From Pseudomonadota bacterium (lineage in GTDB: Bacteria; Pseudomonadota; Gammaproteobacteria; Steroidobacterales; Steroidobacteraceae): a stretch of DNA of 64,000 nucleotides. The stretch is taken from the NCBI GenBank assembly GCA_016704655.1, contig JADIZR010000001.1, positions 310,001-374,000 of the forward strand, given 5' to 3'. A program made the translations under genes and the position numbers. Under the pieces are notes generated by a model. It was not told the DNA's origin and did no database searches. It worked only from the letters and a program-made list of their open reading frames with translations. Each line of letters opens with the position of its first letter. Position 1 is the first letter of the stretch. Positions 57,780-64,000 of the stretch are shown here, in pieces.

Positions 57780-58964
57780 TCACTTGGCAGATATGACTGA
57801 GCCAATTGTGGAGTTCTCCCGGACCAGCGCGTGCGTAAGTGCCGCGACGCCTGCCGCCGTGGCGGCATTGTGAACGCCGAAGACAAGCTGTCGTGCTCGT
57901 TGCATCCGCCATTGGCGCACGCGCCGTTGGAGAGTGCGTAGCTGGTTGTCGGGGATTTGAGCCGGACCTTCTGCTTGCAGCCGACAGAACAACTCCTTGG
58001 CGGTCTGCTCTGGGTTCTCCGCGAACCAGTTGAAGACCATAGACCAGGTTGTCTCGAACGGGTCTTTCCGCGTACGCCATGCCCGTGGCTCACGCTTGCG
58101 CTCGCGATGCGTCGGGCGAACCTCACCAGCTTGCCATGCGGTCGACAATCCCATCAGAAAGCGCTGCAGATCCTCGTTCTGCGTCGCAGGTAGCGCCGCA
58201 GGCCCGTAATCGGCAACGGTTGCCAGTTGATGCTGGGCTTGCCTAATCTCCTCCAGCAGCCGCAGCGGGTCGAGACTTGCGAGAATCTCGCCCAGTCGTA
58301 TCTTCACTGCCGCCGGCGTCGAAGTCGCTGCGAGTAGGCGCGCGCATGGCGTCTGCGGCGGATCGTAGCGCTTAATGGTGCGCCCGCCGACGCGCAGCTT
58401 CTCCTTGAGCTTAAAGCTCGGTTGGAAGAAGTTCACGAACAGTCGAGACGCGGCATAGAGCCGCGCGAGTATTGCGGCCGCCCCAGGTCCTTCAAGACGC
58501 CGATATCCGACGAGCCTTCGCACGACCGAGCCGTTCTTCTGCTCAACCCACGCCTGATCGTTCTTGCGGTACGGGCGTGAGCGCGTGAGCTCGATCCCCT
58601 GACCGATGCAGTAGCGCACCAGCCCCTCGTTGAGAAATTCTCCGCCGTTATCGATATCAAGACCGCGCAGCAAGAATGGCAGGCCACTGCGAAGCTGGTC
58701 TATCGTCTCGATCACCAGTGAACCCTCGCGGACCAGGAGTGGGACACACTCTGTCCACGTGCTTGCGATGTCGGTAAGCGTGAGCGTGTGCACGAAGGCT
58801 CCGGCCATCGCGTCGCCGCAATGTGCGACGAGATCAATCTCCATGAATCCGGGATCTGGCGCGTTCCAGTCTGCGTACGTGCGGATCGGAACGCTGCGCC
58901 GCAGTGCCGTCGGGGCGCGTCGCACTCTTCGACGATCGCTCATCCCGCGAGCCTCGGCGAGCAG
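57780..58964 (-). pseudogene. DDE transposase of another family, N-terminally truncated, fused into istA remnant
   Basis: About 390 residues of an integrase-core transposase: LLAEARGMSDRRRVRRAPTA, SVPIRTYADWNAPDPGFMEI, DLVAHCGDAMAGAFVHTL, GLDIDNGGEFLNEGLVRYC, RSRPYRKNDQAWVEQKNGSV. The N-terminal HTH half, normally 150 or more residues, is missing: the sequence joins the istA N-terminus directly at about 58964. The open frame has an internal ATG at 58943. About 185 bases between its stop and the istA remnant are probably its noncoding end. I do not assign a family name with confidence. Confidence 0.8.
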
Positions 58965-59034
58965 TCGGCGGGTTCGTCGTTCGGAGTTTCATATACAACC
59001 TCATCTGGTGATCGTTGATGTGTCGACCGGGCAT
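58964..59034 (-). pseudogene. istA: IstA of element A, N-terminal fragment
   Basis: Starting at ATG 59034 it encodes MPGRHINDHQMRLYMKLRTT and NPPTA, the standard opening of this IstA group, then changes to transposase sequence of another family. About 350 residues of IstA between here and 57591 have been lost. Bases 59035-59230 are the noncoding right end of element A. Confidence 0.8.
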
Positions 59035-59230
59035 GAGGCGTGTTCCTAAAGCTGGAAAACGACCCCTTGATACCCGATCGGTCACGATCACCGGCGACCC
59101 GAACCCCAAAACAGGGCCGGACCGCCCCTCTGCGGCCTGGGATGCCCGGGCTAACCCGGGCAACCCCATACCTCAGCGAGCTCTCTCATCTTGATTGACG
59201 CGCCGCTATCACCCTGATTGACGCGCAGCA

Positions 59231-59792
59231 GACGCCTGGTTGCAGGCATCGTAGATCTTGAGCACCCGAATGCGCGTGCAGTCATCGATGGCCGTGAACT
59301 GATAGAGGCGCTTTCTAGTACCCGCGATCCGCTCCAGGAACTTTACGTCTACTTGTACGCGATGCCCGGGCTGTGGCTTCTCGTATCGCTGCCAAGGCCG
59401 TCCGATCGGCCGACGCGTTTGGTTGGCCGGCAGCCGGTTCACCCCGTAACGAATCAGAATGCGGTGTACTGTGGAGATTGCCACCGTCAGGTGGTGAAAA
59501 CGTTGCAGATAGCTGGCGATCCGGCCTGGTCCAAAGTGATACCGCTCCCGCAGGTACAGGATCTTGGAAATCACCGCACGGGGCGTCGCCCGTGGGGAGT
59601 GATGCGGAGCTCGCGGTCGGTCGCATAAGCCAGCCTCACCGTGACTCTTGTATCTCGCGCTCCATTTGTAAAACGACTGACGAGAAATGCCGAAATGTCG
59701 ACAGGTCTGGGCGACGTTCCTCGGCATTTCCTGGCTTGTCGGAGAATCTTGAGACGCCACGCAAGGACCCGGTTCTGTTCTGTCTTGGACAT
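59231..59792 (-). pseudogene. IS481 transposase, N-terminal part, with a frameshift
   Basis: ATG 59792 begins MSKTEQNRVLAWRLKILRQA. Near 59735-59745 the frame needs one base to continue EMPRNVAQTCRHFGISRQSF, then YKWSARYKSHGEAGLCDRPR, STVHRILIRYGVNRLPANQ and FTAIDDCTRIRVLKIYDACN with the first catalytic Asp. It stops where element A is inserted; the remainder lies at 53241-53606. Confidence 0.88.
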
Positions 59793-59854
59793 GGGCTCTC
59801 TCCTCCTGGGTCGAGAAGTGAGCCAGAATGTCACCTTAGTCTTGGGACTTCACA

Positions 59855-60286
59855 ATACTAAAAAACGCGGGGTTTATTCACAACAACCCGTCACAACGTA
59901 CGAAGTGCAGTTCCTACATGAAAGGGGGTTGCCACAGTCTTGCCACAGTTGTTGTACGCTATTGTTTGCTTTGTAAACAAAGCGGTGGACCAGCTCGAGA
60001 CCTTGCTGGCGGCCCATGGGCTGCGGATCACGGCCGCGGAGCAGGGCGATGTGCCCGGCGGCGTCGGCTAAGCCGCATTCGCCCCGCGCCGCAACTCTTG
60101 GAGCCAGTCTCAGCCCAGTGGGGATTGTGCGCGCGAACCTCGAAAGCGCGGCTGGCGCTGGGAGGACATCCGACGGCTGCTTGAGAGCCCTCGGCCACGG
60201 CAGGAATGGCGACCGAGCGATGCTGACCGAGTTCAAGAGCGGTAGGCCCAAGGGCGAGGCAGAGCCGTGGATTGCCCGAAGGATGA
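59855..60286. other. accessory spacer without a recognised gene
   Basis: About 430 bases between the IS481 right end and element C. Plus-strand frames end in protein-like tails (DQLETLLAAHGLRITAAEQG near 59990-60065, and WRWEDIRRLLESPRPRQEW near 60150-60200), but none has a plausible start. They may be 3' fragments of genes destroyed by insertions. Confidence 0.35.
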
Positions 60287-60385
60287 CCGTACGTGTCGGC
60301 GGCGGACGTAAATTGCACAGATCTGGCGGACGAAAATTGCACACCCCAAGCTGGCGATTCCGTGACTTGCGCGGGAGCCGGGGCG

Positions 60386-61423
60386 ATGTATGCAAGGAAT
60401 CAACGAGTGCTGTTACGTCATTACCTGGAACGGGGCCTGAGTAAGGCGGAGATCGCGCGGGAGCTGGGCGTCGCACGGCGGACCGTCTACCACTGGATTG
60501 CCACCGGGCAGCTCGAGCGTGAGCTCGATGACGCGCCGATGCGGTATGCCGCGCGACCGCCGGTCACCTGCAAGGTCGACCCCTTTCGCGGCATTCTCGC
60601 GGCGCGCCTGGCCGAGTATCCGAAGCTGTCGGCGGTGCGGCTGTTCGAGGAGATCCGGGCGGCGGGCTACGCGGGTGGCTACACGCAGGTGAAGGACTGC
60701 GTCCGCCAGATGCGCCCGACGCCAGTGGTGGAGCCGGTGGTGCGCTTCGAGACCGCGCCGGGCCATCAGGGCCAGGCCGACTTCGCCGAGTTCCGGTTAC
60801 CGTGGGGCAAGCGCTACGCGCTGGTGGTCGTGCTCGGGTACTCGCGGCTGCTGTGGCTGCAGTTCTATACGCGCCAAACGATGCTCGTGTTGATGCGCGG
60901 GCTGGAGGACGCCTTCGCCTACTTCGGCGGCGTGCCCGCCAATCTGCTCTTCGACCAGTTGAAGGCCGTGATCGTCGACGACGAGCGGGAGATCGGCGGG
61001 CGGCTGCTGGAGAACGCCGAGTTCATGCGCTTCGCCGCGCACTGGGACTTCCGCGTGCGCGCCTGCCGCCCGTATCGAGCGCAGACCAAGGGCAAGGTCG
61101 AGCGGCCCATCGGCTACGTCCGTCAGGGCTTCTTCTATGGCCGGACCTTCCTCAACGATGCCGACCTCAACGCGCAGGCGCTGTCGTGGCTCGCGCAGAC
61201 GGCGAACCGCCGCCTGCATCGCACCACTGCCGAGGCGCCGCGCCTGCGCTTCGAACGCGACGAGCGCGTCGTGCTGCGGCCCCTGGCGGCGCGTCCGTAT
61301 CGGTCGTTGGTCGCGACGGCCCACACGCCCGAGCGGTCGCGGCCGTCGCAACCGCCGGCCATGCTGCACGTCGAGCGGCGCCCGCTCGCCTGGTATGACC
61401 GACTGACCGGGGTCGCACGATGA
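60386..61423 (+). CDS. istA: IstA transposase of element C
   Basis: A 345-residue IS21-type transposase. The HTH is YLERGLSKAEIARELGVARR. The DDE core includes GHQGQADFAEFRLPWGKRYA, LLFDQLKAVIVDDE and CRPYRAQTKGKVERPIGYVR with the catalytic Glu, followed by a basic C-terminal beta domain. ATG 60386 (MYARNQRVLLRHYLERG) is chosen; an upstream in-frame extension lies in the element's end repeats. It overlaps istB by four bases. Confidence 0.93.
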   Translation: MYARNQRVLLRHYLERGLSKAEIARELGVARRTVYHWIATGQLERELDDAPMRYAARPPVTCKVDPFRGILAARLAEYPKLSAVRLFEEIRAAGYAGGYTQVKDCVRQMRPTPVVEPVVRFETAPGHQGQADFAEFRLPWGKRYALVVVLGYSRLLWLQFYTRQTMLVLMRGLEDAFAYFGGVPANLLFDQLKAVIVDDEREIGGRLLENAEFMRFAAHWDFRVRACRPYRAQTKGKVERPIGYVRQGFFYGRTFLNDADLNAQALSWLAQTANRRLHRTTAEAPRLRFERDERVVLRPLAARPYRSLVATAHTPERSRPSQPPAMLHVERRPLAWYDRLTGVAR

Positions 61424-62250
61424 GTGTCGCCCAGCGTCATCCGCGCGATGCCATCCGCGACCTGCTCGCCGACCTCAAGATGCCGGGCTCGCTGGAAGCC
61501 GTCGACGGCATCCTGCGCGAGATCGACGGCGGGCGGCTCGCGGCGACCGAAGCGATCAGCCGGCTGCTCACCGCGCAGGTCTCGCTGCGCAACAACCGTC
61601 GGCTGCAGGCCGCGATGCGCTCCTCGCGGTTGCCGGCGGTGAAGACGCTGGAGTCCTTCGACTTCGCCTTCCAGCCCTCGCTCAAGCGCGAGCAGATCGA
61701 GAGCCTGCACGAGCTCAACTTCATCGAGCGCAAGGAAAACGTCGTGCTGCTGGGCCCGCCGGGCGTGGGCAAGACGCACCTCGCGATCAGCCTCGCCATC
61801 GCCGCCGCGCAGCGTGGACGACGCGTCTATTACGGCACCTTGATCGACCTGATCACCTCGCTCGAGGAAGCCCAGGCGGCTGGCCACTTGGCGCGGCGAC
61901 TCGCCGTGCTCACCCATCCGTCGCTGCTGGTGGTCGATGAGATCGGCTACCTGCCGATCAACCACGCCGGTGCCGTGCTGTTCTTCCAGCTCATGAATCG
62001 TCGCTACGAACGCGCCTCGACCGTGCTCACCTCAAACAAGGGCTTCGAGGAATGGGGCGAGGTGCTCGGCGACGAGGTGATGGCCGCCGCGCTCATCGAC
62101 CGCGTGCTGCACCACTGCCATCTGGTCAACATCCGTGGGAACAGCTATCGCATGCGTGCGCACACCGACCTGTACCGCTCGCTTCAAGCCGAGGGCGATC
62201 GCGATGAGCCCGTCAGGCGCAGCCGTCGGTCCAAGCCGACCGGCCACTGA
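61420..62250 (+). CDS. istB: IstB helper ATPase of element C
   Basis: A 276-residue AAA+ helper. The N-terminus has LLADLKMPGSLEAVDGILRE. Walker A is LLGPPGVGKTH, Walker B SLLVVDEIGYLPINHAGAVL, and the sensor region is LTSNKGFEEWGEVLGDEVMA. It is translated with istA (ATGA) and is intact, so this copy may be active. Confidence 0.94.
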   Translation: MSVAQRHPRDAIRDLLADLKMPGSLEAVDGILREIDGGRLAATEAISRLLTAQVSLRNNRRLQAAMRSSRLPAVKTLESFDFAFQPSLKREQIESLHELNFIERKENVVLLGPPGVGKTHLAISLAIAAAQRGRRVYYGTLIDLITSLEEAQAAGHLARRLAVLTHPSLLVVDEIGYLPINHAGAVLFFQLMNRRYERASTVLTSNKGFEEWGEVLGDEVMAAALIDRVLHHCHLVNIRGNSYRMRAHTDLYRSLQAEGDRDEPVRRSRRSKPTGH

Positions 62251-62440
62251 ACCTCCGGGCGTGTGCAATCTTCGCCCGCCAGAGATGCGCAATATCCGTC
62301 CGGCGTTGACACCGTACGTGCGCGGGCGCGATGCGAGCGAGTGCAGATGGCACCGAGCCTGTCCGAATCCGTCCGTCACGAGGCCACCGTTCGGGCGGCC
62401 ACGCGCCCTGCGTCAGGGCTCTTGGCGGCAGGCGCGCTAC

Positions 62441-63085
62441 TCAGATCCTTGAGGTGTCATCTTTCGGCGTAATGACATGAGGTACTCGTCCATCCTGAAA
62501 TCCGGCAGTCGGCCCCGTGCGCAGAAGTCTGGGAGCCAGGTCCCGGCTCGCTTTTGCAGCGTGTGTACCTCGCGGGAGTACAAACCGCGGCCTTTCGACC
62601 GAGTCGCGAAGTCCGTCAACACGTTGAAAGCCGCGTAGGCGTTCTCGCCGACCTCGTTCGCGTAGCGCGTGATCAGGGCCTGCAGGTGGTGCTGAATCCT
62701 CCCATTCACGCACCAGATAGGCGGGAGCGTCCGGGGAACTCGGCGGATGGAGACGTAGCACCCCAAGAACAAGCTCAAGAATGACGGCAGGCGATACTTG
62801 GTGTCCTCGCAGCGTCGCAATATTGGCGTCAAAGCCGTCTAACCACGATTTCAGTTTTGGGTGATCCACCTTGAACTGCGGTGTCTGTGCGAGGGCTGCC
62901 TTCGAGTGGAGGAACCGGAAGCTTACGAGGGTGTCGGTGATGAGCATCCCGTTCGTGCACATCAGTCGGACCAGCCCGATGTCGAAGCGAAGGGCGCGCT
63001 GGCCGTTGAAACTGGCGATCCAGTTCGAAGGTCGATTCGTGTGGGGCGAGTGAGTGATGTCATCCACCGGCTCACACACACACAC
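62441..63085 (-). pseudogene. DUF932-like plasmid/phage protein remnant
   Basis: Two overlapping minus-strand frames together resemble the DUF932 family found on plasmids and phages. The first, from 63085, has RFDIGLVRLMCTNGMLITDT (compare VCTNGM). After a frame change near 62720-62780 the second gives ALITRYANEVGENAYAAFNV and LTDFATRSKGRGLYSREVHT. The natural N-terminus is absent upstream of 63085, where a CA-dinucleotide run begins. It is truncated and frameshifted, hence probably nonfunctional. Function in the family is unclear. Confidence 0.5.
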
Positions 63086-63139
63086 ACAGAATCTCTTACA
63101 CTCCCCAGGATATCGGAAATTCGTTTGCCCTTTTGCGCG

Positions 63140-64000
63140 TTACTGGCTTCGATAAGCGTCCAGAACCTCTCTCGCGCGCGCACGGATCTGTTCGTCCGGA
63201 TCGCCGAGCATTCGGCGCAGCAGCGGTTCGGTCTCCGCGACTCGAGCACTACCCGGCTCGGTCCCGCTCACGATCGCTTCGAGCGCCAGCGCGCGAACTT
63301 CGGGTGATGCATCACTGGTGAGCGTCACGACAACGTCGTCACTCAATGGCACACTGGCGCTCAGCGCGACGTCAAGCGCACGCAGGCGCACCTCAGGAGT
63401 CGGGTCGATCAGCAGACGCATCACCGTATCGAGTGAGGCGGGACCATCGCGCGCGACGATCGTTTCGATCGCCTGAATGCGCTCCGCCGGCACAGTGGAC
63501 GTCAACTTGCGCTCGAAATCCTGCGTGCTCGCCCAGGTTTCGGGCGGTACGGGCAAGAGGTCGCGTCCCCCGCCGGGTGCATACGCCCACACAGTGCGCA
63601 ATGCTCCGCGATCCGCAGCACCCTGAGAGAAGTAAAAGAAGGCATCACAATCCGCGAACAACTGACGCAAGCCCTGCTCGAGCGGCACGTTGTACAGACT
63701 CAACGATACGACGCGCTGATCCACTTCAGGCGCACTGAACACGGGCACTGCGCTTTTGCGCGAGATCTCCACGAGCACAGGACCCAGCCGCTGCTCATGC
63801 AAATGCAAGCTCAAGAGACCATTCTCGAACACAACGCGTCGAGCCTCGCGCCCCGCGCGCGCATTCGACTGTTTGGGCATGTCTGAACCACTTCGGTGTT
63901 GAGGTGCGACGCGTGTGTCCACTTGCGTTCGGGTTTCGGCCTCGCCTCCGCCGTGCCTGAACGGCAAGACCACGGTGGTGATGACAACCCCGGCGGCCGC
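63140..64000 (-). CDS. STN-like and HEAT-repeat protein, 5' end outside window
   Basis: The frame stays open to the window edge; a GTG at 63973 is internal to a hydrophobic segment (AAAGVVITTVVLPF), so the true start is upstream and the protein is probably membrane-anchored. Residues following contain an STN/secretin-like short domain (FENGLLSLHLHEQRLGPVLV, VVSLSLYNVPLEQGLRQLF). The C-terminal half is HEAT-type repeats (RIQAIETIVARDGPASLDTV, EVRLRALDVALSASVPL, EVRALALEAIVSGTEPGSAR, QIRARAREVLDAYRSQ). Role unknown; a protein-binding envelope factor is a guess. Confidence 0.6.
   Translation of the reverse strand, partial: AAAGVVITTVVLPFRHGGGEAETRTQVDTRVAPQHRSGSDMPKQSNARAGREARRVVFENGLLSLHLHEQRLGPVLVEISRKSAVPVFSAPEVDQRVVSLSLYNVPLEQGLRQLFADCDAFFYFSQGAADRGALRTVWAYAPGGGRDLLPVPPETWASTQDFERKLTSTVPAERIQAIETIVARDGPASLDTVMRLLIDPTPEVRLRALDVALSASVPLSDDVVVTLTSDASPEVRALALEAIVSGTEPGSARVAETEPLLRRMLGDPDEQIRARAREVLDAYRSQ

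Larger units (their letters stand above)
60294..62311 (+). mobile_element. IS21-family element C, apparently intact
   Basis: It is 2,018 bases long, flanked by a 7-base target duplication CCGTACG (60287-60293 and 62312-62318). Inverted ends read TGTCGGCGGCGGACGTAAAT on the left and TGTCAACGCCGGACGGATAT on the right. Each continues to a second CTGGCGG(A/G)CGAA(A/G)ATTGCACAC copy, the repeated-end style of IS21. It contains istA and istB in the same direction with an ATGA overlap and no frameshift. Confidence 0.95.

Noticed and set aside
63073..63090. CA-dinucleotide run
   Set aside because: Short simple repeat at the broken end of the DUF932-like remnant. It is noted only as a possible junction; there is no evidence of phase variation.

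Overview
The window is GC-rich DNA, about 65% G+C by eye, from a gammaproteobacterium. The gene neighbourhoods support this: rne/rluC divergent, yceD-rpmF-plsX, bcp-gcvR/dapA, mlaFEDCB with mlaA, a sufR-sufBCDSUT cluster, and a lexA-imuA-imuB-dnaE2 SOS cassette. Heptanucleotide-repeat palindromes and encoded CCA ends on the tRNAs fit a Xanthomonadales- or Steroidobacterales-like organism. The family-level placement is inference.

Layout. Bases 1-5100 hold a tightly coupled signalling/export locus: a DevC-like permease, a DevA-like ATPase fused to a GAF domain, a CpdA-type phosphodiesterase, a class III nucleotidyl-cyclase-like protein, then a PAS-GGDEF protein. Bases 5150-7570 hold small stress and envelope genes. 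Bases 7836-15400 hold RNase E, RluC, Maf, YceD, L32, PlsX and a DUF1232 protein. Bases 15521-17002 pair an L,D-transpeptidase with an alanine-zipper lipoprotein. Bases 17338-23663 are the SOS cassette behind two LexA boxes; its dnaE2 carries an in-frame palindromic repeat and a one-base frameshift. Bases 23657-31182 hold a thioredoxin-TPR protein, a DUF481 porin-like protein, PutA, L-serine dehydratase and an SDR. Bases 31195-38465 (minus strand) are the SUF Fe-S cluster operon with SufT, a Rieske protein and SixA. Bases 38670-42954 encode the Mla lipid-transport system, split by a long inverted repeat. Bases 43091-52937 hold BepA, PhoH, two peroxiredoxins, GcvR, DapA, tRNA-Ser, an acyl-CoA ligase, ApbE, a histidine phosphatase and a GNAT enzyme.

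Bases 53012-53204 carry tRNA-Ala and tRNA-Arg. Nine bases after tRNA-Arg an accessory zone begins. An IS481-family element (53214-59854) is interrupted by an IS21-family element (53607-59230, 8-bp target duplication). That element is itself interrupted by a second IS21-family element (54409-57026, 6-bp duplication) and by a fragment of a third transposase type. A separate, apparently intact IS21-family element lies at 60294-62311 (7-bp duplication). A decayed DUF932-like gene and an STN/HEAT-repeat protein cut by the window end follow.

A window-wide caution: several conserved genes (dnaE2, sufB, mlaA, the acyl-CoA ligase) and some transposases each need a single-base indel correction to read through, mostly in short G or C runs. 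This looks more like residual sequencing error than gene decay, but I cannot distinguish the two from the sequence alone.
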